Both the position numbers and the translations under genes were made by a program. From contig JAVBQS010000231.1 of the NCBI GenBank assembly GCA_031548835.1, forward strand, positions 1 to 12,142: a DNA stretch of 12,142 nucleotides. The letters are read 5' to 3'. How positions within the stretch are numbered: position 1 is the first letter of the stretch; every line of letters begins with the position of its first letter. This DNA comes from WQTU01 sp031548835 (GTDB lineage Bacteria; Spirochaetota; Spirochaetia; CADAEX01). Shown one piece after another: positions 1 to 6,607 of the stretch. The notes beneath the pieces were generated by a model that worked only from the letters and a program-made list of their open reading frames with translations, searched no databases and was not told the origin of the DNA.

Positions 1-84
1 ATTTTAAAATTATAAAAGAAGAAACAGCTAAATAAATTGTAATAGTTTTCAAGCATCGATGTTGCTATCTTGCTAAGGTAAAAA

Positions 85-957
85 TCAGTTATTAAGAATA
101 TCTCTTACTTTTTCTCCAGATACTTTAATTGCATTGGCAGCTATATCATAGCTGTTTACTGCAACGCCTGCATAAATTATATCGAGAATAATAATGTGGG
201 ATAATCTTGAAAATGATGATATCTGAAAATCATCAGCTTCGCTTTTTACTGTACAAAGTTTTATATCAGCAGTTCTTACCAAAGGAGAATTTAAAGGGCC
301 TGTTATTGAAATAGTTGTTGCGCCTGCTTCTTTTGCATATTGTATAGCTTTTGTAACAGGTTCGGATTTTCCTGAATAACTTATACCTATTGCAATATCA
401 TCTTTTCCAAGAAGAGAAGCTGATACAGCCATTTCTGAAGGATCTGTATAGATACTGCTTTTTTTCCCGATACGGTAAAACCGGAGATAAGCATATTTTG
501 CAGATACTGAAGAATTTCCTGTTGCATAAAGATTTATGGTTTTTGCCGAGGAAATAACAGCAATAGCTTTTTTGAGTTCAAGTATATCAATATATTTTAT
601 AGTAACATCAATAGTATTTATAAATTCAGATTTAATTTTTTTAATAATATCTTCGACCCTGTCTCCGAAATTTATATCTCCAAGTATAAAGTCAGATAGA
701 TCATCATGAGTTTGTTTAGGAGTGTAATGCGCAATAGTCATTTTAAAATCATAAAAACTTGTAAACCCCAAAGCTTTTACAAATCTTGTAATAGTTGCTT
801 CAGAAACGCCGCAATTATCTGCTATCTGTTTTATTCGTAAAAATTTAAGATTATCAAGATTATTTATAAAATAGTGAGCAGTTTTTGCAAACAATCCATT
901 AAAGGAAGGCTGCAAATTAATTATACGGTTATAAAGATTTTCCTGGTTATTTTTCAT
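85..957 (-). CDS. MurR/RpiR family transcriptional regulator (HTH + SIS)
   Basis: This is a DNA-binding regulator that probably senses a phosphorylated metabolite. From the chosen start it has 290 residues, normal for the family. The N-terminal helix-turn-helix domain occupies about residues 1-80, with the recognition region near 44-64 (GVSEATITRFVKALGF). A SIS sugar-phosphate-binding domain follows at about 125-255, with the phosphate-loop-like segments YATGNSS and SYSGKSEP. The reading frame stays open upstream to an ATG at 1071. That longer form would add 38 residues of hydrophobic, non-family sequence and would run through the predicted promoters. The ATG at 957 starts just before the HTH domain, so I chose it; the Shine-Dalgarno signal there is weak (GAG about 8 bases upstream). 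The gene is divergent from the M20/permease/kinase genes and is probably their local regulator and its own. Ligand unknown; family assignment is firm. Confidence 0.93.
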   Translation of the reverse strand: MKNNQENLYNRIINLQPSFNGLFAKTAHYFINNLDNLKFLRIKQIADNCGVSEATITRFVKALGFTSFYDFKMTIAHYTPKQTHDDLSDFILGDINFGDRVEDIIKKIKSEFINTIDVTIKYIDILELKKAIAVISSAKTINLYATGNSSVSAKYAYLRFYRIGKKSSIYTDPSEMAVSASLLGKDDIAIGISYSGKSEPVTKAIQYAKEAGATTISITGPLNSPLVRTADIKLCTVKSEADDFQISSFSRLSHIIILDIIYAGVAVNSYDIAANAIKVSGEKVRDILNN

Positions 958-990
958 AATTATTACTCGATTTATAGTAGAAATTACTAA

Positions 991-1019
991 TATATATATG
1001 ATTGCCATAATTGATTCAA
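991..1019 (-). promoter_or_regulatory. Putative sigma-70 promoter of the RpiR-type regulator
   Basis: Read on the minus strand, a TTGAAT -35 element (1014-1019) is followed by a 17-base spacer and a TATATA -10 element (991-996). This predicts a short leader of roughly 25-30 bases before the ATG at 957. The -35 box lies in an 11-base palindrome, ATTGATTCAAT (1010-1020), that could be an operator for autoregulation. The region is very AT-rich, so -10-like matches are cheap. The spacing and agreement with the chosen start are the support. Confidence 0.45.
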
Positions 1020-1051
1020 TATTAAAGAAAAGAATTCTTCTGAATTTTTTC

Positions 1052-1079
1052 TTGACATGATATTGGTGCATGTTACTAT
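1052..1079 (+). promoter_or_regulatory. Putative sigma-70 promoter of the M20/permease/kinase operon
   Basis: A perfect TTGACA -35 box (1052-1057) is followed after 16 bases by TACTAT (1074-1079). An alternative TATAAT -10 overlaps it at 1077-1082 with a 19-base spacer, and another TATAAT is at 1086-1091. Transcription would begin near 1086-1090, giving a leader of about 60 bases before the ATG at 1152. A perfect 10-base palindrome, AAGAATTCTT (1030-1039), lies just upstream of the -35 box. Confidence 0.6.
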
Positions 1080-1090
1080 AATTAATATAA

Positions 1091-1118
1091 TGAAATTATC
1101 TTTCAATATTTTTTGAAA
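1091..1118. promoter_or_regulatory. Candidate operator: overlapping TGAAA/TTTCA inverted repeats
   Basis: Three alternating half-sites lie in 28 bases: TGAAA (1091-1095), TTTCA (1101-1105) and TGAAA (1114-1118). The first pair forms a perfect palindrome with a 5-base centre (TGAAATTATCTTTCA). The second pair forms TTTCAA-N6-TTGAAA. They sit at or just after the predicted transcription start of the plus-strand operon, a repressing position. A 9-base TTCAATATT occurs both here (1102-1110) and at the regulator's own promoter (1015-1023). Binding by the adjacent RpiR-type protein is an inference. Confidence 0.5.
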
Positions 1119-1139
1119 ATTTATGTTATTTTATATAAA

Positions 1140-1145
1140 AGGAGG
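1140..1145 (+). promoter_or_regulatory. Strong ribosome binding site fixing the M20 start
   Basis: AGGAGG, a perfect Shine-Dalgarno core, lies 6 bases before the ATG at 1152. It rules out the in-frame upstream ATG at 1113, which would place this site inside the coding region and add 13 residues unlike the family's N-terminus. Confidence 0.85.
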
Positions 1146-1151
1146 AAAAAA

Positions 1152-2402
1152 ATGCTTGGAATTGTACAAAAGTACAAGGACGAATGGGTCGAATTTACCA
1201 GAGAAATTGTTAAAATTCCTTCTGTTACAGGTTCTGAAGGTAAACTTGCAGAGTTTTTTCTAAAAAATTTAAAAAACATTGGAATAAAAGAGGCATTTAT
1301 TGATGAAGCAGGTAATGTTGCAGGCATAATAAGGGGAAACGGAGAAGGGCCAAATATAATGCTTAATGGGCATCTTGATACTGTTCCTTCCGGAATTGCT
1401 TCTGCATGGAGTCCTTATGGGCCGTTTGATGCTGCTGTTGATGACAGCGGTAATATTATTGGTTTAGGCGTAGCTGATCTTAAAGCAGGGCTGGCTGTAC
1501 AGTTTTTTGTCTTTAAAGTGCTGCAGGAAGCAGTAATGCAAAATAAAATTACGTTACCCGGCGATTTGATTTTTTCGGTTGTTGTCCATGAAGAACCTGC
1601 AGAAATGCTTGGCATGGAATACCTTATAGAAAAAACAATGCTTAAGCATAATATTAAAGCAGATCTTGTTTTTTTATCAGAACCTACAAGCAATGATGTA
1701 GTTCTAGGCCACAGGGGAAAGATAGAGATTGTAGTAACAACGCAGGGAAAAACTGCTCACTCATCGCAGCCTAAACTTGGAATTAATGCGCTTGAAAAAA
1801 TGCTGCCTGTAATGGATGCAGTTTTTCATAAAATGGGAAATAACTTGAAGGGCGACCCTGTGCTTGGCGAGAGTTCAATAACAATTACTGATTGCATTGT
1901 AAGGCCGGGAGCTATGAGTATTGTTCCTGATGAATGTGAAATTTCTGTTGACAGGCGTTATATGCCTGGCGAGCCTCTTGCTTCTATACTTGGTGAATTT
2001 CATGATTTGTTTAAAGTAGTTGGAGATAAGGATAAAGATTTTAAAGCAACTGTAGTGCCTAGAGTTTTTAAAGAAAAAACATGGACAGGGTATGAGAAAG
2101 AGGTGAAAAAATATCATCCGCCATGGAAGACAGATAAGAATCTTGATTTTGTAAAAAAGACATTTAAAGCTTTAAAAGAGGTAGGGCAGAATCCTTCTGA
2201 AAAATATTGGAAATTCGGCACTGATGGAAGCATGACTGCAGGTATTCATCAGATTCCTACAATAGGTTACTCAGGCGCTGAAGAAAAATGGGCTCATCAG
2301 CCAAATGAGCAGGTTAATATAAATGAGATGCTTAAAACTTTTGAAGGTTATATTGCCATAATGTGCGGGCTGATGAATCTTGATATTAATAATTTTAAAT
2401 AA
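1152..2402 (+). CDS. M20-family metallohydrolase, YgeY-like
   Basis: This is a cytoplasmic zinc-dependent amidohydrolase/peptidase of 416 residues, a normal length. The metal and catalytic positions are all visible: H74 and D76 in GHLDTVP, bridging D109 in GVADLKAG, the E147-E148 pair in HEEPAE, E177 in SEPTS, and the distal ligand H382 in WAHQPNEQ. H203 in AHSSQP belongs to the dimerisation domain. The overall pattern most resembles the YgeY group, often labelled selenium-metabolism-linked hydrolases, but nothing around it (no selenium or purine genes) supports that role here. M20 enzymes cleave amide bonds in dipeptides, N-acyl amino acids or carbamoyl compounds. It is the first gene of a plus-strand operon with a membrane protein and two small-molecule kinases, behind a promoter and likely operator, so it probably processes an imported substrate. 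Family is certain; substrate unknown. Confidence 0.92.
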   Translation: MLGIVQKYKDEWVEFTREIVKIPSVTGSEGKLAEFFLKNLKNIGIKEAFIDEAGNVAGIIRGNGEGPNIMLNGHLDTVPSGIASAWSPYGPFDAAVDDSGNIIGLGVADLKAGLAVQFFVFKVLQEAVMQNKITLPGDLIFSVVVHEEPAEMLGMEYLIEKTMLKHNIKADLVFLSEPTSNDVVLGHRGKIEIVVTTQGKTAHSSQPKLGINALEKMLPVMDAVFHKMGNNLKGDPVLGESSITITDCIVRPGAMSIVPDECEISVDRRYMPGEPLASILGEFHDLFKVVGDKDKDFKATVVPRVFKEKTWTGYEKEVKKYHPPWKTDKNLDFVKKTFKALKEVGQNPSEKYWKFGTDGSMTAGIHQIPTIGYSGAEEKWAHQPNEQVNINEMLKTFEGYIAIMCGLMNLDINNFK

Positions 2403-2469
2403 TTACAAAGATAAACAAGGTAATAAAGGGTAACGTATAGAAAAGTTAGATTAGCAGCGGGGGAATTTT

Positions 2470-3675
2470 ATGACAGCAACAAGGCCGAAAAGGCCGTTAG
2501 CGGGTTTTGTAATAATGATAGTTCTGGCTTTATTAATTTATGGCTGGAGTTTTATCCCTAAACCTGATAATTCAATAATTATGGATTATGACGCCTGGCT
2601 TGAATCTGCCGGCGCAGGAAATTTAGGCGCAAAAACCGCATGGCTTTTTGGCGACTGGGGCGATCCTGCTTACCAAAAAACAGCGTTAGGCGGTGTTGCA
2701 ATAATTTCGGGGGCTATTATAGCTTCATTTCTTGACAAAAAGAAAAAAACCACATTCGGCATTTGTTATGGATCAGGGCTCTTTTGGAGAGTTCTTGCTG
2801 CGCAGATACTTGCGGCTTTTATTTCAAACTTTCTTTATCAAAATCTTTTCAAAACACAAGATATAGCATTTGTTCCTACTTTTATTCCAATAGTAAGTAT
2901 AACTCCTGGGCTTGTTTTAATTTATGGCGGGGAGTGGCACAAGGTAATTACTGCAGGCGTGTTTGGGGGACTTATAGGATGTCCTTTTGCATATTTTATG
3001 TTTAAAAATTTTGTAGAGCCGTGGGGGCTTATAGGAGCTGTAGCATGGGTAACGCCAATGATTGTTGGAGGACTTTTGTCTTTTGAAGCATGCAGATATC
3101 TTCCATGGATGGCAAAACAGGATTCAGATATTAAAAATCCTGAAAAAGCAGCAGAAGCAGCTCCGCCTGCTCCTGCTCCGGCGGAACCCCCTAAAATGAA
3201 TAATGGATGGTTTATAAAAAGAGTTTTTGCAGATTTTTCAGAAGCAAATTTTTATGGAAGTGAAATAGCAGGGTTGTTTTTTATAATAGGAGGTATAATA
3301 TCTATCTATCTTAATCCTCTTAATCCTGCATATGGCGATGGAAATACCTATCTTGTCTTTCTTTCTTCACAGATTCTTGCTTCTTCAATTGGCGTTTTTA
3401 TTTATTGGCATAGATATTTTGAATTAGGTTGGTATCCCACATTTGTCCCTGTAGTCACTATGGGGCCTACATTTGTAATTATGTATGGAGCAGGCCTTCA
3501 TGTTGTTATAACAGGAGCTCTTGCAGGAGGCCTTTTTATGCCTCCATTTGCGAACTGGATAGCAAGGTCATTACCGCCGCATCAGCATGGTTATATAGGA
3601 TCAGTAGCATCAATGTTTGTATGTTGCATTGTTATGATATCTATATTTAATTATGTTCCAGGGTTTGGTGTCTGA
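2470..3675 (+). CDS. Two-halved integral membrane protein, probable transporter
   Basis: This 401-residue inner-membrane protein has about 11 hydrophobic segments: near residues 12-30, 74-90, 104-126, 131-153, 158-177 and 185-206, then 263-280, 292-313, 321-340, 345-365 and 374-396. The two halves are recognisably similar. VPTFIPIVSITPGLVLIYGG in half one matches YPTFVPVVTMGPTFVIMYGA in half two, followed by VITAGVFGGL versus VITGALAGGL, with an offset of about 189 residues. A Pro/Ala-rich hydrophilic linker (about 217-242) joins them. Such internal duplication is typical of transporters. It may belong to the DUF1576 group of membrane proteins, but I cannot confirm this. A G-rich ribosome site (GCGGGGG) precedes the ATG. 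Its position between the hydrolase and kinases suggests it imports the module's substrate; this is inference from context. Confidence 0.8.
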   Translation: MTATRPKRPLAGFVIMIVLALLIYGWSFIPKPDNSIIMDYDAWLESAGAGNLGAKTAWLFGDWGDPAYQKTALGGVAIISGAIIASFLDKKKKTTFGICYGSGLFWRVLAAQILAAFISNFLYQNLFKTQDIAFVPTFIPIVSITPGLVLIYGGEWHKVITAGVFGGLIGCPFAYFMFKNFVEPWGLIGAVAWVTPMIVGGLLSFEACRYLPWMAKQDSDIKNPEKAAEAAPPAPAPAEPPKMNNGWFIKRVFADFSEANFYGSEIAGLFFIIGGIISIYLNPLNPAYGDGNTYLVFLSSQILASSIGVFIYWHRYFELGWYPTFVPVVTMGPTFVIMYGAGLHVVITGALAGGLFMPPFANWIARSLPPHQHGYIGSVASMFVCCIVMISIFNYVPGFGV

Positions 3676-3699
3676 TAACTGTTTTTTAAGGAGTAAAAA

Positions 3700-4647
3700 A
3701 TGAGCAAATTGAGAAAAACAAATATAGATGAAGCAATTGCACAAGTTGCTGACTGGAAAGGAAAAGATGTCAAGCATGAGGTTGTTACCGGCGGCATAAC
3801 AAATCCTAACTATAAAATTCATGTGGATAAAAAAGATTATTTTCTTAAAATTCCCGGCGCAGGAACAGAAGACTTTATAGACAGGGATAATTGCCATGCT
3901 GCAAATATAATAGGAATGGAAACAGGATGCGGCCCAAAAGTATATTATTACTTTGCAGATACAGGAGTGGAGATTTGGGAATGGCTTGACGGCTACAGAC
4001 AGGTTGTTTTTGGGGATATTTATTCTGAAAAAATATTTGTAAAAATTGCAGAAGCTGTAAGAAATTTTCATAATAGCGGAAAGACACTTCCTAAAAAACA
4101 GACTTTGTTTGAGCAGGCATGGCAAATGATTGAAAGATCAAAAGGCGGCGGATATCTGCCTCCCTGGTATGATAAAATGCTATTTATACTTACAAAGATA
4201 GAAGAAGCTATTCAAAAAGCAGGAATAGATTTTAAACCAAGCCATAACGATTTTTATACAAACAACTTTCTTTATAATGATGAAAAAGAGGAATTAAAGC
4301 TTATAGATTTTGAATATGCATCTATGAATGATTCGTATAACGATCTTGGCTGTTACTCTACTACAAACTATCTTACAGAAGCAATGGATGTCTTGCTTTC
4401 AACTATCTATCATGGCGGATGGGATGAAAAAGGTTTTGCAAAAATAAAACTATACAAAATTGTTGCTGATATTAAGTGGGGTTTCTGGGCTCTTCAGCAA
4501 TACCTTTTTTCTAATGTTAATTTTGACTTTATGAACTGGTATGGAATGAAAACTGCAAGGCTCCAGCACTTATGGCAGGATCCGCGGCTTGATTATTGGT
4601 TAAACCTTCTTAAAGGAAAACCAATATTTAGACAGGAAAAAAAATAA
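3700..4647 (+). CDS. Choline kinase/LicA-like phosphotransferase, copy 1
   Basis: This 315-residue cytoplasmic small-molecule kinase has the protein-kinase-like fold of the APH/choline-kinase group. The N-lobe shows GGITNPNY and LKIPGAGTEDFIDRDNC, which match the choline/ethanolamine kinase pattern of nucleotide-binding lysine plus an Arg-Asn segment. The catalytic Brenner-type motif is HNDFYTNN (H182, D184, N189). The metal-binding DFE is at 203-205 (LIDFEYA), with the family's usual Glu in place of Gly. Both motifs are intact, so it should be active. It has a good AAGGAG ribosome site and follows the membrane protein gene by 24 bases. A paralogue follows immediately. Likely substrates are choline, ethanolamine or another amino-alcohol. 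No LicB/LicC or nucleotidyltransferase gene is in view, so a role in surface phosphocholine decoration is not supported by the neighbours. Confidence 0.85.
   Translation: MSKLRKTNIDEAIAQVADWKGKDVKHEVVTGGITNPNYKIHVDKKDYFLKIPGAGTEDFIDRDNCHAANIIGMETGCGPKVYYYFADTGVEIWEWLDGYRQVVFGDIYSEKIFVKIAEAVRNFHNSGKTLPKKQTLFEQAWQMIERSKGGGYLPPWYDKMLFILTKIEEAIQKAGIDFKPSHNDFYTNNFLYNDEKEELKLIDFEYASMNDSYNDLGCYSTTNYLTEAMDVLLSTIYHGGWDEKGFAKIKLYKIVADIKWGFWALQQYLFSNVNFDFMNWYGMKTARLQHLWQDPRLDYWLNLLKGKPIFRQEKK
4411..4481 (+). repeat. Near-identical block shared by the tandem kinase genes (first copy)
   Basis: Bases 4411-4481 match 5381-5451 (second kinase gene) at 68 of 71 positions, including 45 consecutive identical bases (4417-4461). 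It encodes GGWDEKGFAKIKLYKI and flanking residues. The conserved synonymous positions are notable because the genes have diverged considerably elsewhere. Confidence 0.9.
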
Positions 4648-4669
4648 TTATTATGAGGGGTTTAAGACA

Positions 4670-5653
4670 ATGAAAAAGCTTATAAAAACAAATATAGATG
4701 AAGCAATTGCCAAAGTGTCTGACTGGAAAGGAAAAAATATAAAATATGAAGATGTGCCTGGCGGTATAACAAATCCTAATTATAAAGTTAGTGTAGATGG
4801 AAAAGATTACTTTCTTAAAATTCCAGGAGCAGGCACAGATGCTTTTATAGACAGGGATAACTGCCACAAGGCAAATATATTGGCAATGGAAAGCGGGGCA
4901 GGCCCTGTTGTAACTCACTATTTTCCTGATACAGGCGTGGAAATATGGGAATGGCTTGATAGTTACAGGACAGCAGCTTGGGGCGATATGTATGATAAAG
5001 ATACTGTGGATTTAATTGCAAAAGCTGTCTGCAAATTTCATAATTGCGGAAAAACCTTGCCATTAAAACAGACATTATTTGAACAGGCATGGCAGATGAT
5101 TGATCTTGCAAAAGATGGAGGTTATGAACCTCCATGGCACGATAGATTTCTATTTTTATTAAAACAGATAGAAGATGCTATCAATAAAGATGGGATAGAA
5201 TACAAGCCGTGCCACAATGATTTTTGGTCAAATAATTTTGTGCTTAATGATGAAAAAAAAGATTTTAAAATGATAGATTTTGAATATGCATCAATGAATG
5301 ATCCATATAACGATCTCGGATGCTGGTCTGCAATAAATTATTTTACAGAAGAGATGGATGTTCATCTTTGTAAAACTTACCATGGAGGATGGGATGAAAA
5401 AGGTTTTGCAAAAATAAAACTATACAAAATTATTGCTGATATTAAATGGGGATACTGGGCCTTGCAGCAGACTGTTAATTCAGATGTACAGTATGATTTT
5501 ATGAACTGGTGGGGAATAAAAATAGGAAGGCTTCAGCATTTTATAATTGACCCAAGGGTGGATTACTGGATCAATCTGCTTAATGGAAAACCTGCTTTTA
5601 GGGAAAAGATTAAGATTTCTGATCAAAGATACCATTTTCTAAATACACAATAA
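4670..5653 (+). CDS. Choline kinase/LicA-like phosphotransferase, copy 2
   Basis: This 327-residue paralogue of the preceding gene is about two-thirds identical by eye. It aligns without gaps at a constant offset of 970 bases for some 300 residues. H182, D184 and N189 (HNDFWSNN) and D203-F204-E205 are conserved, so it also appears active. Differences cluster around the motif (FYT versus FWS) and in the middle of the C-lobe (NYLTEAMDVLLSTIY versus NYFTEEMDVHLCKTY), which could change substrate choice. Its C-terminus is about 13 residues longer. One block (5381-5451) matches copy 1 at 68 of 71 bases, far above the rest. A GAGGGG ribosome site lies 9 bases before the start, and only 22 bases separate the two genes, so they are almost surely co-transcribed. 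It is the last gene of the apparent operon. Confidence 0.85.
   Translation: MKKLIKTNIDEAIAKVSDWKGKNIKYEDVPGGITNPNYKVSVDGKDYFLKIPGAGTDAFIDRDNCHKANILAMESGAGPVVTHYFPDTGVEIWEWLDSYRTAAWGDMYDKDTVDLIAKAVCKFHNCGKTLPLKQTLFEQAWQMIDLAKDGGYEPPWHDRFLFLLKQIEDAINKDGIEYKPCHNDFWSNNFVLNDEKKDFKMIDFEYASMNDPYNDLGCWSAINYFTEEMDVHLCKTYHGGWDEKGFAKIKLYKIIADIKWGYWALQQTVNSDVQYDFMNWWGIKIGRLQHFIIDPRVDYWINLLNGKPAFREKIKISDQRYHFLNTQ
5381..5451 (+). repeat. Near-identical block shared by the tandem kinase genes (second copy)
   Basis: This is the partner of 4411-4481, at an exact offset of 970 bases, with 3 mismatches in 71 bases. It could be a recent gene-conversion tract, or strong constraint at a protein site that also kept synonymous codons by chance. 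Confidence 0.9.
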
Positions 5654-5691
5654 AACTATCTTTATATTGAATCCAGGAAAAAATATTTGTT

Positions 5692-6192
5692 ATGAAAGAA
5701 GTATTAGCAAGGAAAATTTTTTCATTTATCAGCAAAGAAAATATAGAATTTATTACAGCTTTTAATTTAGAAATGGAAACATTGGGTTATACATCCAATA
5801 ATATAATTGGTCCTGGTTATTGCTGGGGAAAATATATGATTATTTACAATAAAACAGGTGTTAAAAGTAAGAAATCATATGCTAGAATTTATATTCGTGA
5901 TAATGATCTTGTTCTTAGGTTATATTTTAGTAATATAGATAAAAATCGGGAAATAATTGAGCAAGCGCCTGAATATATTCAGGAAGCATTTACAGGAAAA
6001 TTTCCTAATTGCGATCATTGTCATGGTAAAAAAGAATGTATACATCAGAAAAAATATACAATTAATAATAATATTTATATCATATGCGATGGTAAAGCAT
6101 TTTGGTTTTTTAAACCTACTCTTAAACAATTGCCGGAATATATGAAGTTATTTACCATTTTTTATCCATCCAAATTAGTAAGTAAAAAATAA
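5692..6192 (+). CDS. Conserved-looking hypothetical protein with Cys/His cluster
   Basis: This is a 166-residue soluble protein with no signal peptide or membrane segment; I cannot assign a function. Visible features are an aromatic-rich stretch near residues 41-53 (PGYCWGKYMIIYN) and a Cys/His cluster near 103-116 (NCDHCHGKKECIHQ: C-x2-C-x6-C with nearby His). The pattern of C-x-W-G-K-Y, then A-R-I-Y-I-R, then the Cys cluster and a closing F-F-P-tail looks like a genuine small domain found in other anaerobes, but this is recollection, not a search result. The Cys cluster could bind zinc. The ribosome site is poor: AGGA sits about 13 bases upstream. It follows the kinase gene by 38 bases and precedes a weak terminator. 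Its codon use appears even more AT-biased than the operon, so it may be a separate accessory gene. Confidence 0.72.
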   Translation: MKEVLARKIFSFISKENIEFITAFNLEMETLGYTSNNIIGPGYCWGKYMIIYNKTGVKSKKSYARIYIRDNDLVLRLYFSNIDKNREIIEQAPEYIQEAFTGKFPNCDHCHGKKECIHQKKYTINNNIYIICDGKAFWFFKPTLKQLPEYMKLFTIFYPSKLVSKK

Positions 6193-6229
6193 ATATTTGC
6201 CAGGTGCAATGTTTATTTAAGTTTACAAC

Positions 6230-6248
6230 AAAACAGCATTCTGTTTTT
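6230..6248 (+). terminator. Weak intrinsic terminator candidate
   Basis: AAAACAG (6230-6236) and CTGTTTT (6241-6247) form a 7-base-pair stem around the loop CATT, ending in a run of five T. The stem is AT-rich and the T-run is largely inside it, so it is a weak candidate. Its position 38 bases after the hypothetical gene is right for ending that transcript. Confidence 0.4.
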
Positions 6249-6260
6249 ATACATTTTCAT

Positions 6261-6361
6261 GCCTGCCGCACAATACTGTATTGTATTTGTATTATTTTAT
6301 AAACTAAAAAATAAATTAAATAATGTATGACACAATTTCGCATAACAGTATTTATGCAGGC
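6261..6361. repeat. Interrupted inverted repeat spanning about 100 bp
   Basis: The left arm GCCTGC-CGCAC-AATACTGT (6261-6279) pairs with the right arm ACAGTATT-TAT-GCAGGC (6345-6361), giving two matched blocks of 8 and 6 bases. The left side also contains a short perfect palindrome, ACAATACTGTATTGT (6270-6284). The right arm is followed by TTTT. It could be a structured RNA end, a bidirectional terminator or the relic of a small mobile element. No transposase or target-site duplication is evident. Confidence 0.45.
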
Positions 6362-6564
6362 TTTTCAACTCTCAAATATTTTTTACTATAAGGAATTATA
6401 AACCAAAATCTAATTATAAAAATAATAAATAAGATAAATATTAAACTTGATATACTATAAATAATTAAAATAAATGATATATTATTATTTTGAAATTTTT
6501 CTGAAACTATTTTTATCCTGGTCTTTTTTGTAAATTCCTTATTATAAGAATATTCTATTTCCAC
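6352..6564 (-). CDS. Doubtful small ORF, one membrane segment
   Basis: This open frame encodes 70 residues starting at a GTG, with a stop six codons further upstream. It has a charged N-terminal part (EIEYSYNKEFTKKTRIKI), one strongly hydrophobic stretch of about 25 residues near positions 29-55, and a basic tail. No ribosome site is visible at the start. Its C-terminal codons overlap the right arm of the 6261-6361 inverted repeat. In DNA this AT-rich, hydrophobic Ile/Phe-rich ORFs arise easily by chance. It may be real, or a fragment of the same decayed locus as the pseudogene just upstream on this strand. Confidence 0.25.
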   Translation of the reverse strand: MEIEYSYNKEFTKKTRIKIVSEKFQNNNISFILIIYSISSLIFILFIIFIIRFWFIIPYSKKYLRVEKPA

Positions 6565-6607
6565 AGCATTTTTTGATTTTTATAAGAAGAAAAATTGTTA
6601 AGGCCAA

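Noticed and set aside
1..84. Possible terminator or element with the palindrome CATCGATG downstream of the regulator
   Set aside because: No stem longer than a few pairs and no T-run follows on the minus strand, so there is too little for a call.
89..103. 15-base TTATTAAGAATATCT shared with 6668-6682
   Set aside because: In both places it encodes the common residues DILNN on the minus strand (regulator C-terminus and pseudogene middle). Codon bias in AT-rich DNA explains it.
958..1071. Longer start for the RpiR-type regulator at 1071
   Set aside because: It adds 38 residues of hydrophobic, non-family sequence and crosses the predicted promoters of both genes. The ATG at 957 begins right before the HTH domain.
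1113..1151. Upstream in-frame ATG for the M20 gene
   Set aside because: A perfect AGGAGG 6 bases before the ATG at 1152 would be inside the coding region, and the extra 13 residues overlap the operator-like repeats.
1152..2402. Selenium-metabolism role suggested by YgeY resemblance
   Set aside because: No selenium, purine or xanthine-dehydrogenase-type genes are nearby. The context points to a transport/kinase module instead.
3610..4125. Long minus-strand open frame across the first kinase gene
   Set aside because: It lies antisense to clearly coding sequence with intact kinase motifs, has no ribosome site and no recognisable domain. It is a by-product of the sense codon bias.
3700..5653. 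Phosphocholine surface decoration (lic) locus
   Set aside because: The kinases resemble LicA, but no cytidylyltransferase (LicC), choline permease (LicB) or phosphocholine transferase (LicD) is in view, and two kinases with an M20 enzyme do not match that locus.
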